This document shows, one piece after another, positions 19,101 through 30,359 of a stretch of 64,000 nucleotides of DNA. Source of the stretch: Clostridium sp. NkU-1 (GTDB taxonomy: Bacteria; Bacillota_A; Clostridia; Lachnospirales; Lachnospiraceae); the NCBI GenBank assembly GCA_001312405.1, contig BBDR01000008.1, forward strand, positions 1-64,000. The letters run 5' to 3'. The stretch's first letter is position 1; every line of letters begins with the position of its first letter. Under the pieces are notes generated by a model. The model ran no database searches, was not told where the DNA came from, and was given only the letters and a program-made list of their open reading frames with translations. The position numbers and the translations under genes are program-made.

Positions 19101-19974
19101 TTATCTTTTCATTCCTGTAAAATAGTTGCTAAGGGAAGCAAACTGCTCTAAAGTCAATGCTTCTCCCCGCACCGATGGCCCAAGTCCCAGGCTTTTCACT
19201 GCCTCCGAGATTTCTTCCTTTGTAAAGGGAACCTCCGGCGAATTGTTCAGTCCGTTTTGAAGGGTCTTTCTTCTCTGGTTAAAGGAAGCACGGATCAGAC
19301 GGAACATAAGCCTGTATCCTCTGCCTTTACCGGCGGCTCCTTGTGGCGGGTCAGGCGGATTACCGCGGACCCCACATTCGGCCGGGGCATAAAGCAGTTA
19401 GGCGGGACGTTTGCCACAATATAGGGCTTTGCATAATACTGGACAGCCAATGAAAGAGCGCCGTAATCCTTGGAACCAGGCCCTACCTGCATGCGGTCTG
19501 CCACTTCCTTCTGAACCATGACCGTGACATTGTCTATTGGCACCATGTTTTCAAAAAGGCCCATAATAATAGGAGTTGTGATGTAATAGGGCAGATTTGC
19601 AACTACCTTGATCGGACGTCCGTCGTTATACTGTTTTGTTATCTGGTTGATGTCAACCTTAAGAATATCATCATGGATAACGGTCACATTCTCATAGTCT
19701 GCCAGGGTCTCTTTGAGAATGGGAATCAGGTTTGAATCGATCTCCACTGCCACCACATGTCTGGCGTTTTCTGCCAGGTACTGGGTCATCGTGCCGATCC
19801 CCGGCCCGATTTCCAGAACACAGTCCTCCTTTGTTACACCTGCTGCAGCTATGATCTTATCTAATACGTGGGTGTCTATTAAAAAAATTCTGTCCAAATT
19901 TCTTCTGGAAGGCAAATTCGTATTTCTGAATGATCTCGATTGTTTTTTTGGGGATTACCTAATTTATTTTGCAT
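19101..19974 (-). CDS. rsmA: 16S rRNA adenine dimethyltransferase RsmA/KsgA (frameshifted)
   Basis: The enzyme dimethylates A1518 and A1519 of 16S rRNA late in 30S assembly. About 290 residues. Motifs are FGQNFLID at the N-terminus, the SAM-binding LEIGPGIGTMTQYL, the DDILK acidic loop, and the catalytic NLPYYITTPI. Runs of A7 at 19881-19887 and T7 at 19943-19949 each need one base fewer; a missing base near 19305 joins the C-terminal domain (MFRLIRASFNQRRKTL). The start chosen is the ATG at 19974 (MQNKLGNPQ); an in-frame ATG five codons upstream is possible. It is followed by tetR on the same strand. Confidence 0.93.
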
Positions 19975-20067
19975 ATAGTTTTTTTCCATTCATTTTTTTA
20001 TTAATTTATGGTATCTTATTATGATCTAAAAGTCAATGATTTATAGACAGGCTCAAAATGCCTGATC

Positions 20068-20253
20068 TTATATAGGTAATTTACTTCCCAGTAATTCCTT
20101 CCGGCACTCAGAACATTTGTTCGCACAATCTTCTTTATTGTCCGCTGTGCCGTTAATAGCGCAGTAAGAAACAGGATAGTCAACATTATTATTCAGCCCT
20201 GAGCCAGCAGCGTTACTATGTAAAGAAAAAGGCCCAGGATCACCCAGGCCCAA
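20068..20253 (-). other. Doubtful short Cys-rich reading frame
   Basis: 61 codons downstream of the holin terminator. The second half (VSYCAINGTADNKEDCANKCSEC) has four cysteines in a spacing that could bind metal, but the first part is encoded by the terminator hairpin and no ribosome-binding site is visible. It may be a decayed remnant. Confidence 0.2.
20226..20250 (-). terminator. Terminator of the phage-like module
   Basis: Minus strand GGCCTGGG / CCTGGGCC stem (two G-U pairs) with TGAT loop, then five T (20226-20230). It lies about 25 bp past the holin stop. Confidence 0.7.
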
Positions 20254-20273
20254 AAGTTGTGATATCGCAACAA

Positions 20274-20567
20274 CTATTCAGTTTTTCTAGACTGCTTAAT
20301 AATCTGATCTACATATGTACTCAATCCGGCAACCAGAACACCCTGGGTAATTGCCGTAAACACCGCCATAGCAATTTCCTGCCCGGTCTGGCAGCTACTT
20401 GTTCCCAACACGTATATACCGCACAACACAATGCCCACAGCCCCATTGATAAGAGGGATATACTTATCCTTGATGGTCTGGCTCTTTTTAATCGCCTGCC
20501 CTAAAAAATACAGAACTACTGCCACCACGATCAGTTCCGGTTTGACATAATTCATAATCTGTTCCAT
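20274..20567 (-). CDS. Phage holin family protein
   Basis: 97 residues with two to three hydrophobic segments (about 12-25, 40-58 and 65-85), matching small clostridial holins of the Phage_holin_5_2 type: NYVKPELIVVAVVLYFLG followed by KDKYIPLINGAVGI. Holins form membrane pores that release an endolysin. No endolysin follows; a terminator closes the module. The ATG is just before the stop of the upstream membrane protein gene. Confidence 0.75.
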   Translation of the reverse strand: MEQIMNYVKPELIVVAVVLYFLGQAIKKSQTIKDKYIPLINGAVGIVLCGIYVLGTSSCQTGQEIAMAVFTAITQGVLVAGLSTYVDQIIKQSRKTE

Positions 20568-20569
20568 AA

Positions 20570-20824
20570 TTAATCCTCTCTTTCTTCCGGTTTCTCCGGC
20601 ATGGATAATAAATTGTCTTTAAGTCTCGTTGCTGCATGATTCCCACCCAGATCATGATAGGCATCATACATCCGCTTTACATTCTCTTTGGCATAAATGG
20701 GACAAAATCTCTTAGCAAGCCTTCGGTACCCCCAGCCCAATAAAGCGGATATAATTAAAAATAACCATTCCACCCGCTGCCTGTCCATATACTCTATGAT
20801 TTCTAACAAAGGACCATACCTCAT
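20570..20824 (-). CDS. Small phage-associated membrane protein
   Basis: 84 residues with one apolar segment at about 20-33 (LFLIISALLGWGY) and a basic-then-acidic C-terminal half (KENVKRMYDAYHDLGGNHAA). I do not recognise the family. The ATG overlaps the TGA of the XkdX-like gene (ATGA), indicating translational coupling, and the holin gene follows within a few bases. The context suggests a tail- or lysis-cassette protein. Confidence 0.55.
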   Translation of the reverse strand: MRYGPLLEIIEYMDRQRVEWLFLIISALLGWGYRRLAKRFCPIYAKENVKRMYDAYHDLGGNHAATRLKDNLLSMPEKPEERED

Positions 20825-20964
20825 TCTTTCTCTTTTTCATACTCTTTCCCGGTAATATCCAGATATTCTTTTTCAGTGATCCTTCGGCCTGCGGCATTAT
20901 ACACCCATTGTATTGACCATAGTTTTACTTTGTAAAAGCTTTTTACCATTTCAAACTTACTCAT
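20821..20964 (-). CDS. XkdX-like phage protein
   Basis: 47 residues. The composition and order match the short XkdX family found after tail-fibre genes in PBSX-like elements: an N-terminal helix MSKFEMVKSFYKVKLW, the VYNAAGRRITEKEY core, and ITGKEY near the end. The ATG is at 20964 and the TGA overlaps the next ATG. The role of XkdX is not known. It is the clearest evidence that this segment is prophage-derived. Confidence 0.65.
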   Translation of the reverse strand: MSKFEMVKSFYKVKLWSIQWVYNAAGRRITEKEYLDITGKEYEKEKE

Positions 20965-20968
20965 GATT

Positions 20969-21150
20969 TCATGCCCCCTCTATGTCAACATCGGACATCT
21001 CGGATAGATACGCCACTTCAGCATTCTCTGCCCTGGTACCTCTCTCAGTTTCGGATCCGGGCATAGGCTTATATAACCCTGAAAAGAAATCTGAGGTTAA
21101 CAGTTCTAAAACAAACGCAATATAATGTAGTGCAAATAAAATTAAGGAGA
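20969..21150 (-). pseudogene. Possible 3' remnant of a phage structural gene
   Basis: An open frame that ends a few bases before the XkdX-like ATG (last residues EMSDVDIEGA) has the position of a tail-fibre C-terminus. Upstream it runs antisense into the 5' region of the DUF6143-like gene and no convincing start exists, so if real it is truncated. Confidence 0.25.
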
Positions 21151-21156
21151 ATGTTA

Positions 21157-21702
21157 ATGTATAATGATCTATATTGTCAACCGGGGTATCAAAATACAAC
21201 AGAGCAAATTCCAATTTCATTATCCAAATCTCTTCAGGGAAAATATTTCGTAGGGTTGAGCCGCGAAGAATTTGGCTCCGGCAAATATGCATGGGCTGGC
21301 CTTTTTAATCCCAAATGTTCCGGCGTATTGCTTTTCGTAAATGTTTTTACGGTAGGTAACGTTACTGAAATCCCTTTTTCTTTTCAGGTTTGGCTGAATA
21401 CAACAGTTTCAGGTACAGCGAAGCTAACTGATATGCAAAGCTCCGCAAACACTGCAATACAGCCTGTTCCAAAACCAAATGTTCAGTTTTTATATGCAGA
21501 TAATGTAGACACAGAGCCTACGGGAGGAACGTTAATATTTGGTCGCCGTTGTCCAGCTGAAACGACAATCGTATCGGAAGAGGACGGAAAATTCATTTGT
21601 CCGCCAGGAGGGAATTTCCTGATAAATTGTCTTCCTCCGGAAACAAGTGATGAAAAAATATTGGGCCGCATTGCATTTGGCTGGTGGGAAGAGCCTTATT
21701 AA
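21157..21702 (+). CDS. DUF6143-like protein
   Basis: 181 residues, beta-rich, with no signal peptide. Conserved-looking features are YFVGLSREEFGSGKYAWAGLFNP near residue 28, LLFVNVFTVGNVTEIPFSFQVW, and a C-terminal GWWEEPY. I associate this with DUF6143 of Lachnospiraceae and Clostridia, with no function known to me. The ATG at 21157 has AAGGAG seven bases upstream; an upstream in-frame ATG at 21130 has none. It is divergent from the phage-like module. Confidence 0.6.
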   Translation: MYNDLYCQPGYQNTTEQIPISLSKSLQGKYFVGLSREEFGSGKYAWAGLFNPKCSGVLLFVNVFTVGNVTEIPFSFQVWLNTTVSGTAKLTDMQSSANTAIQPVPKPNVQFLYADNVDTEPTGGTLIFGRRCPAETTIVSEEDGKFICPPGGNFLINCLPPETSDEKILGRIAFGWWEEPY

Positions 21703-21731
21703 TAGCATCTGCTGAATGAGGTCGCCGCAAA

Positions 21732-21953
21732 ATGGAAAACTTCAGAATCACTAATAGCTACCCCCTGCAAGCATTTGTGGCTTTTAACACGATCATGCCA
21801 CAGTTTGCAGGGGCATCATCGTATTGTCCACCATTTTACGACAGCCCATCCCAAATGCAGAGTCTAGGCCGGTTACATAATGTACACAGCAAAAGCACCT
21901 TGCATAATGGTAATAACCAAAGCAAAACGTCTGGATCTTACTGTGACCTGTAA
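21732..21953 (+). CDS. Uncharacterised small protein
   Basis: 73 codons starting 30 bp after the DUF6143-like stop, with a possible GAGG site ten bases before the ATG. It contains a Tyr/Pro-rich patch (SSYCPPFYDSP). I recognise no family and coding potential is uncertain; it could be the 5' part of a decayed gene. Confidence 0.3.
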   Translation: MENFRITNSYPLQAFVAFNTIMPQFAGASSYCPPFYDSPSQMQSLGRLHNVHSKSTLHNGNNQSKTSGSYCDL

Positions 21954-22496
21954 GGCTGCAAGTAAGCTCTTTCTTCTGCTCCTTATCTGTAACTCCTCAC
22001 ACATCTGATTTTTCAATCAATTCCTTTTCGCTCTGAATTTCTAATCTTGCAATCTTTTTTCCTCTGATACTAATTTACGTAGCAGGCACCATCGCTGATG
22101 CCCTCTATCCTGGCTTGCCTCTGACTCCAGCTCCACCGGCTCAAAGTTCTTACACAACGTTTCCATCCTCGTTTCTGGCAATAAAAAAAACTACCAGCTT
22201 AATACTGATAGTTAAAGGTTTTCTTTGCATATTCAATTTTATCGGCTTCACATTATGCTCATAATCTCTGCTATAAATTATAGCTGTTTCTTTAATGTAT
22301 AAAGTCTGATATCATCGGGAAAACCGTTGACTTCTCCACAAATAACATATCCTTGCTTTTGATAAAAAATGGGGCTTAAAAAGAGGATGTTGGAGAACAT
22401 TCACAATGTATATAATATAATCACTTTGGAAGAGTGTACCGCAGCAAAATGTAATAGGGATTTCCCAGTGTCGCCCTGAATGTCCTCCGTTTCCTT
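21954..22496. other. Gene-free stretch with decayed sequence
   Basis: About 540 bp without an intact gene. The minus strand holds a recognisable GNAT acetyltransferase tail (separate entry) and short fragments with coding-like composition interrupted by stops. A small imperfect hairpin (ACTACCAG...CTGATAGT) lies near 22190-22215. I see no promoter I would defend. Confidence 0.4.
22278..22375 (-). pseudogene. Remnant of a GNAT N-acetyltransferase C-terminus
   Basis: The minus strand translates as FYQKQGYVICGEVNGFP followed by a short Leu-Tyr-Thr-Leu-Lys strand and a TAA at 22278-22280, the usual last helix and strand of GNAT enzymes (FYEKxGF...). Nothing upstream restores the acetyl-CoA-binding part, so it is a relic. 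Confidence 0.5.
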
Positions 22497-23273
22497 TTAT
22501 AGCTGTTCCGAAAGCCTGTATAGCCTTTTGGCATTCTGATTGGTGATTTCAATGACCTTTTCTTCTGGGATTCCCTTAATGGCACTGATTTCCTGCACCA
22601 CATAGGGAAGATTTAAGGAAGAATTGCGCTTTCCCCTGTTGGGTGCGGGAGCCAGATAAGGGCAGTCTGTTTCCAGTACCAGCTGTTCCATTGGCATATA
22701 TTCCACCACTTCTTTAAGCTTTTTAGCATTCTTAAAGGTAAGGACACCTCCGATCCCCAGATAGTATCCCATATTTAAGTATTCCCTGGCGATCTCCTTT
22801 CCATAAGAAAAGCAGTGAATCACGCCTCCAATGTCCTTTGCCCCCTCTGTCTTCATGATATCTAAGGTGTCCTTTGCCGCATCCCGGCTATGGATGACCA
22901 CAGGAAGCTTTACTTCCTTTGCCAGGTTCAGCTGGCGGATAAACCACTTTTTCTGGGTATCATGATCCGGCTCGTCCCAGTAATAGTCAAGGCCGATCTC
23001 ACCGATTGCCACGATTTTTTTATGGGCAGACCGTTCCTTCAGCCAGGTTATATCTTCCTCGTTCATCTCACCGGTTTCATTGGGATGAACACCGATCGCT
23101 CCATATACATATGGATATTTCTCCGCCAGTTCCAGGGTGTTCCTGGAAGTTTCCATGCTGGCGCCTATATTGGTAACAGCCTCAATTCCATGGTCAAAAA
23201 GGCTTGTCAGCAGTTCCTCTCTGTCTTCATTAAATGCCTCATCATCATAATGGGCGTGTGTATCAAAAATCAT
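22497..23273 (-). CDS. tatD: TatD family metal-dependent hydrolase / DNase
   Basis: 258 residues, intact. Metal ligands are visible in FDTHAHYDD at the N-terminus, GEIGLDYYWD at about 90, VIHSRDA at about 127, GVIHCFSYG at about 153 and LETDCPYLAP at about 203. The TIM-barrel enzymes act as 3'-5' exonucleases in repair. The ATG at 23273 has AAGGAG six bases upstream, while a start 12 codons earlier has no site. metG lies upstream with traX between, so the common metG-tatD pairing is preserved with an insertion. Confidence 0.95.
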   Translation of the reverse strand: MIFDTHAHYDDEAFNEDREELLTSLFDHGIEAVTNIGASMETSRNTLELAEKYPYVYGAIGVHPNETGEMNEEDITWLKERSAHKKIVAIGEIGLDYYWDEPDHDTQKKWFIRQLNLAKEVKLPVVIHSRDAAKDTLDIMKTEGAKDIGGVIHCFSYGKEIAREYLNMGYYLGIGGVLTFKNAKKLKEVVEYMPMEQLVLETDCPYLAPAPNRGKRNSSLNLPYVVQEISAIKGIPEEKVIEITNQNAKRLYRLSEQL

Positions 23274-23322
23274 AGGAATCTCCTTTAACGAGCAGGTCCC
23301 TTCATCCATGAAGGTGCCTTTC

Positions 23323-24079
23323 TTACTTTATAATAATCAAACGCAGGATATAAAGCAAAACTAAGTGAACAGGATAAAACCAGTAAAAAAAGGTATTTTA
23401 AATTCCCTTTTCCTCTGGCTCCGCTGTACATGCTGATAGGGATGAAGCAAGGATGGCCGACCCAAAATAGCTAAGGCTCTCACCGGCTGCAGGATACCTG
23501 CACAAATGGTCTGGGTTTTCCTATCTTTATGAAAAACATAAAATAGCAGGATCATGACAATCCCTATGATATCATAATCACATTTCAAAAAAACAGCCGC
23601 GCCGCATCCGGCTAAAAATACCAGGGTCTGCCTGATTGGGTTCCCCAAAGCCTTATCATACCAGTAAAGGACACACAGACCAATGAACAGGGTAAAATAT
23701 ACATTTTGATAGTCTGGATAAAACCATTGGTCAAAGATTGCCAGGTCAAAGGGAATCTCGGATATAAGGGCGAATAAAAAAAGCCTGGCTCCATATTTTT
23801 TTAATATCCCTGGTATGAAAAAATCCTTCTACCAGCAGAAAGCAAAAAATAGGAAATGCAACTCTTCCAATGGTTCTAAGCACCAGGTCAGCCGTGTTCC
23901 ACAGGTTTCCTCCCTGCAAGCCCAAAAGCTCCCAGGCAGGAGGGTTGTCCTGATTTTTTTAAAATACCGTTTTCAACAACAGCCACGCCTATATGGTCTA
24001 TGAGCATGGTAACAATGGCGATCATCTTTAAAGTATTTCCTGTTATTCCTTTTGTACGGGTACTGATTGACTCCTTCAT
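23323..24079 (-). CDS. TraX family protein (multiple frameshifts)
   Basis: A polytopic membrane protein of about 250 residues; TraX of the F plasmid acetylates pilin, but chromosomal Firmicute members are uncharacterised. The signature is [15 protein letters not shown] near the N-terminus, then [26 protein letters not shown] and a C-terminal [12 protein letters not shown]. Three seven-base runs (23385-23391, 23796-23802, 23954-23960) each need one base fewer. At least one further indel in 23450-23500 is needed to join the C-terminal part, so that stretch is uncertain. GGAGGA precedes the ATG at 24079. It lies between a terminator and tatD. Confidence 0.75.
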
Positions 24080-24094
24080 GGAATCTTCCTCCTT

Positions 24095-24128
24095 AAAACA
24101 ACAAGGCCGGATCAAGTTACCCGGCCTT
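24095..24128 (-). terminator. Terminator after metG
   Basis: Minus strand AAGGCCGG / CCGGCCTT stem, then TTGTTGTTTT. It separates metG from traX. Confidence 0.7.
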
Positions 24129-24169
24129 TCGCTGTTTTCTATCAAGTATCCCCAGACATTCCCTTTTAA

Positions 24170-26150
<1,981 letters not shown>

Positions 26151-26205
26151 TCTGATTTCCTCCTGTTTATAAAATGGGATGAGCAAAGGGTTTCTTCCCT
26201 TTCTG

Positions 26206-26545
26206 CAAAGAAAAACCCGTCTTAAAATATCCTTTCGGAAATTTAAAGACGGGGAACTATCCCGTGTTACCACTTTAATTTATCCGTACCTTACAGTACG
26301 GACCTTACCGGCTGCGTTTGTTTCATAAAATCAGCTTAAGACCTTATGGTTACTTAATAACAGTCTGACACGATAACGGGTGTAACCGTCGAAATTTAAA
26401 GGCGCACTTCGCCAATTCAATTCCGCTGCTCCAAGGCCATATTGGGAAATACGCTCAAGCTTCCTTTTCAGCTTCCGGAAGTCTCTGCACATGAGGTTGA
26501 TTTCTTACTCTTCTTTTCTCAGCATTCTCATATAAATAGATTGTC
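26206..26545 (-). promoter_or_regulatory. T-box riboswitch leader of metG
   Basis: The minus strand contains the T-box core AAAGTGGTAACACGGG (26259-26276) followed by the terminator stem CCCGTCTT / AAGACGGG (26215-26256) and a T-rich tail. Upstream, to about 26545, lies a structured leader as expected for stem I. Family knowledge: uncharged tRNA stabilises the antiterminator and lets metG be transcribed. I did not resolve the specifier codon; methionine is inferred from the gene. Confidence 0.88.
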
Positions 26546-26554
26546 GGTAACCAT

Positions 26555-26583
26555 AGTTTAATGGTTTCAGTAAGGTTTGTCAA
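26555..26583 (-). promoter_or_regulatory. Promoter for metG
   Basis: Minus strand TTGACA (26578-26583), 17 bp, TAAACT (26555-26560), just upstream of the T-box leader. Confidence 0.75.
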
Positions 26584-26672
26584 GCGGGTAAGCTAGTACA
26601 TCAGTGCTTTTGTCATGACTTTTTTTAATATCATCATATAAATAATAATAGTGAATCACGGAGGAATCATAT

Positions 26673-28495
26673 ATGAAGAACATCGTTTTGAAACAGGGCC
26701 GCCGTTTTCTTTCCATCATACTGGCTGTTTCCCTGCTTTGTGCCTGTGCACCTACCAATAAATCGCCTGCAACGTCTTCATGGAGCGGGTACGAACAATA
26801 CCATGCCAGGGATTTATCCGCTCAAAACAAGTTTGATCAATTTACAAATGACCTGTTTCGTGACGAGATCAGTGAATCCGGAATCAGCTTTCATTTCAGC
26901 ATTGCAGATCCGGCTTCCCGGGGACTTGACACCGTTCCTTTGACCCTGGGGGATTTTTCTCTGGAAAAAATGAAACAGGGAACAAAAGAACTATTGGATT
27001 TAAAAAAAGAATCTGGATGGTTTTAACCCCCGTCAGTTGACCGACGAACAGAAGCTTACCTGGCAGATTCTCCGCTCCTACATAGAAACAGAACTAAGCT
27101 CCGACGGCCTGGAGCTTTACGCCCAGCCTTTAACAACCACCATCGGAATCCAGGCACAGCTTCCCATTCTGTTCTCAGAATATGCCTTTTATACCCGGGA
27201 TGATGTGGACCACTATCTTGCACTGCTTTCTACCATTGATGATTATTATGGGCAGATCCTGGAGTTTGAAAAGCAAAAATCAGAAGCAGGCCTGTTTATG
27301 TCTGACGCTTCCGCAGACCATTTATTAAAGTCCTGCGAGGCATATTTGATCCAGCCTGACCACAGCTTCCTTGCAGACACCTTCAATACCCGGGTGGATG
27401 CCCTTACGGACTTAACCGATGAAGAAAAAGCTTCCTATAAAGAAAAGAATCTAAAAGTACTGGAAGAGCATTTTATACCTGCCTATAAAAATCTTGTCAA
27501 CGGCATCACCGCCCTTATGGGGACCGGGACCAATGACAAGGGCTTATCCTGGTATCCCAAGGGAAAGGAATACTTTGAATACCTGGTCCATTCCAACACC
27601 GGAACCTCCTATGATTCCATCCGAAGCCTGACAAAGGCAATTGAAAAACAGTTAAACTCCGATATCCAGGCCATAGGACAGATTACAAAGGAACATCCGG
27701 AAGTGCTGGATCACCTTGAGAACTATTCCTTTCATTATACCAAGCCGGAAGAGATCCTGGAATCCTTAAAATCCCAGATCTCAAAGGATTTTCCTGAACT
27801 TCCGCCCTGCAACTATACGGTAAAATACGTTCCCAGTTCCCTGGAGGCCTCTTTAAGCCCCGCCTTTTACCTGGTTCCTCCTCTGGACCGTTATGAGGAT
27901 AATGTCATTTACATCAACGGTAACCCGCGTTTTCAAAATGATGACCTATACACCACCCTGGCTCATGAAGGCTATCCGGGACATTTATATCAAAATGTTT
28001 ATTTTTTTAAGCAGGAAACCTAGCGATTTAAGAAGCATCCTCTCCTTTTCCAGTTATTCGGAAGGCTGGGCTACCTATGTGGAGTTTTACTCCTACACCT
28101 TAGATAACGGGCTTCCTCCGGAGCTTGGTGAGCTTCTGGCACATAATACTGCCGTTACCCTGGGCATCTATGCATATCTGGATATTTGCATCAATTATGA
28201 GGGCTGGGATAAAGAGCAGACAGCCAAATACCTTGGCACGTTTTATAATATTGAGAAAACAGATATTGCAGATTCCATTTACTCCAGCCTGATCGAAAAC
28301 CCCACCAATTATATGGAATACTACGTGGGATATATGGAGATTATGGAAATGCGGAACACCGCCAAAAAGATCTTAAAGGATGATTTTAATTTAAAGAATT
28401 TCCACACCTTTTTGCTTGATATTGGTCCTGCTCCGTTTTCTGTAATCCAGCCTGCGTTTCGCAGCTGGCTGTCAAAACAGTTAAGAAATCCATAA
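26673..28495 (+). CDS. DUF885 family lipoprotein, putative metallohydrolase (frameshifted)
   Basis: About 606 residues. The signal peptide (FLSIILAVSLLCACAP) has a lipobox Cys. A metallopeptidase-like HEGYPGH lies in the C-terminal third, with EGWATYVEF about 30 residues later supplying a probable third ligand, as in M3-like and DUF885 proteins. The role is probably extracytoplasmic peptide hydrolysis; the substrate is unknown. A7 at 27002-27008 and T7 at 28002-28008 each need one base fewer; the second falls immediately after the HEGYPGH motif. A consensus GGAGG site is 8 bp before the ATG. A terminator follows the stop. Confidence 0.88.
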
Positions 28496-28499
28496 ATCT

Positions 28500-28541
28500 A
28501 AAAGGGCAGAAGCTTGTAATAAACCGCTTCTGCCTTTTTTT
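28500..28541 (+). terminator. Terminator after the DUF885 lipoprotein
   Basis: GGCAGAAGC / GCTTCTGCC stem followed by seven T. The preceding AAAG also allows weaker function for the convergent GerMN gene. Confidence 0.85.
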
Positions 28542-28545
28542 GTCT

Positions 28546-29081
28546 TTATTTTATTTTCTTATAATTCTTAACATATTCCAGATAGTCATTCTCTCCCTGC
28601 TTGATCTGATCATTGGAATAATTCTTTCCATTAACAAGAAGTTTTAATTTATCAAGTTCAAAATTCTCGATAAAGGTATTGCCAACCGCTGTCAGGGTAA
28701 GTAAATCTTCGGTTGAATCCTTTTCCGGCATCTTGGATAAATCAAGAGTGGCAGTTCCATCTTTCTCTTCAAATTTCAGAACCTTTGTATCTTCCTCTAA
28801 TACGCCGTATTCAATCAGCTTGTCCACCATGCGTCTGCCGTCAGTTCGGATACTGCATCCATTGCCTGATTTAAACCGGTGGAATCATCATTCCGGCTGT
28901 ATACGGAAATGATCTCCATAGGCTCTGCATTAGGATCAGGAACTTTATCACTGGCGCCTCCCGTTGAAGCCATCACATCCGGACCAGGCGCTGTGGTCTC
29001 CATCTTAGGCTGTGTTGGTGCACATGCCGCTAAGGACATCATTATCATTGCGCTCATTAAAAACACGATGAATTTTTTCAT
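28546..29081 (-). CDS. Lipoprotein with GerMN-like domain (frameshifted)
   Basis: About 178 residues. A lipoprotein signal (SLAACAP lipobox) is followed by a Pro/Ala-rich linker. The domain from about residue 55 has strands typical of GerMN (EIISVYSRNDDSTG, LTLTAVGNTFIENFELDKLKLLVNG), found in GerM and related envelope proteins of spore formers. One base is missing near 28836, where Asp-Ala-Met-Val-Asp would be restored. It lies in front of the MarR gene on the same strand. Confidence 0.75.
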
Positions 29082-29108
29082 AATTGCATATTGCCTCCTT
29101 AAATTCTG

Positions 29109-29543
29109 TTAAAGGCTCCGAAACCACAAGTTTAACTTGGTCAGAGCTTTGATCAAAACTTCTATCTCATTTTCACTTAAGCCTGCAACAGCACCGGCGA
29201 TCATCTCCTGATGAAATCTGGCATGGTGCTCATAGGCTTCTTTCCCTTTTTCTGAAAGAGAGATATATACAACACGTCGGTCCTCTTTTCCTCTCTGACG
29301 GGTCACATACCCCTTCTTTACAAGACTGTTCATGGCAATGGTCAACGTACCGACCGTAACGGACAGTTCCCTGGCTATGGCTGACATATTCTTTGGCTCA
29401 CCAATACCAATGGCCTCGATCACATGCATATCATTATTTGTAATGTTGTTAAATTCCTGTGTAATGATAGCCTGTTGTTCTATATCCATAATATCCCGAA
29501 ACAGTCTTACCAAAACTTCGTTAAGAGTCCCGTAAGTATCCAC
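29109..29543 (-). CDS. MarR family transcriptional regulator
   Basis: 144 residues from the GTG at 29543, which has AAGGGGA upstream. The winged helix-turn-helix is recognisable: ITNNDMHVIEAIGIG, then MSAIARELSVTVGTLTIAMNSLVKKGYVTRQ and the wing RGKEDRRVVYISLS. The sequence most resembles the FabT-like MarR branch that controls fatty-acid synthesis in Firmicutes, but no fab gene is in this window. A palindrome over its own -10 region suggests autoregulation. The GerMN lipoprotein follows. Confidence 0.85.
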   Translation of the reverse strand: MDTYGTLNEVLVRLFRDIMDIEQQAIITQEFNNITNNDMHVIEAIGIGEPKNMSAIARELSVTVGTLTIAMNSLVKKGYVTRQRGKEDRRVVYISLSEKGKEAYEHHARFHQEMIAGAVAGLSENEIEVLIKALTKLNLWFRSL

Positions 29544-29583
29544 GTTTATCCCCTTCACATATGACAATAAAAGCTTCTTCGTA

Positions 29584-29612
29584 ATTATACATGATTATGT
29601 ATCCCAAGACAA
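29584..29612 (-). promoter_or_regulatory. marR promoter with overlapping palindrome
   Basis: Minus strand TTGTCT (29607-29612), 17 bp, TATAAT (29584-29589). A 16-bp palindrome ATACAT-AATC-ATGTAT (29587-29602) lies between the two hexamers and overlaps the -10, a position suited to repression. Confidence 0.65.
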
Positions 29613-29661
29613 CCACCTGAATTCTTATGAAATTCTTAAAATCGAAATAAAAAAATACCTT

Positions 29662-30189
29662 TTATACCAGAAAACGGGATATGATGACGCTGGCGGCAAT
29701 ACCTGCCACTGTGGCGGCCAATGCACCGCCCAGGGTATACCTGGTTTTTTTGATCTTTACGGTTCCAAAATAGATGCTTAAACAGTAAAATAAGGTTTCC
29801 GTACAGCTCATGATCACAGAAGTCAGCATACCGATATAGGAGTCAGTTCCATATTTCTTAAAAATATCAAGCACAAGCCCTGTTGCCGCTGAGTTTGATA
29901 CCAGGCGAACTAAAATAACCGGTACAACCGGTGCGGGAAGAAAAAAGAAAGCAGCCGGCTTTGTCAGGCATTTTGCAAGAAAATCCAGAAAACCGGAAGC
30001 CCGGAGCACCCCCACCGCAGTCATAAGTCCAATGAGTGTAGGCATGATTCCTGCTACAGTTTTCATTCCATCCTTAGCCCCGTCTATAAAATCATCAAAA
30101 ACCGGACGTTTGGACAATATGCCAAAGCCTACCATGTAAAAAATGATAAGCGGCACTGCCGCTTCCGACAGAAACAATAAAAATTTCAT
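29662..30189 (-). CDS. spmB: Spore maturation protein B
   Basis: 175 residues, a nucleoside-recognition/gate-fold membrane protein needed for spore core dehydration. Features are hydrophobic segments at about 5-22, 45-65, 100-125, 130-150 and 155-173, with VSNSAATGLVLDIFKKYG near the middle and CTETLFYCLSIYFG. The ATG at 30189 is preceded by AGGTG. SpmA normally is encoded next to SpmB, but no spmA is present in the 250 bp upstream. Confidence 0.85.
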   Translation of the reverse strand: MKFLLFLSEAAVPLIIFYMVGFGILSKRPVFDDFIDGAKDGMKTVAGIMPTLIGLMTAVGVLRASGFLDFLAKCLTKPAAFFFLPAPVVPVILVRLVSNSAATGLVLDIFKKYGTDSYIGMLTSVIMSCTETLFYCLSIYFGTVKIKKTRYTLGGALAATVAGIAASVIISRFLV

Positions 30190-30359
30190 ATTTTCACCTA
30201 AAAACCCATGATTGTTATAGTTTATTCCAATTCTTTCCTTTTCATTCAAGGCATTTTGAGGTAAAATATCCACGAAAGCAATGAGCAGTGCGAAACAGGA
30301 TATGGGAATATTTTCGTTATGCCCGCACATAAGAAAGTCTTCTCATGGCCTGTTTCACA

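Noticed and set aside
21960..22200. Transposase or recombinase remnant
   Set aside because: The minus strand has coding-like fragments, but no recognisable motif; only the GNAT tail nearby can be defended.
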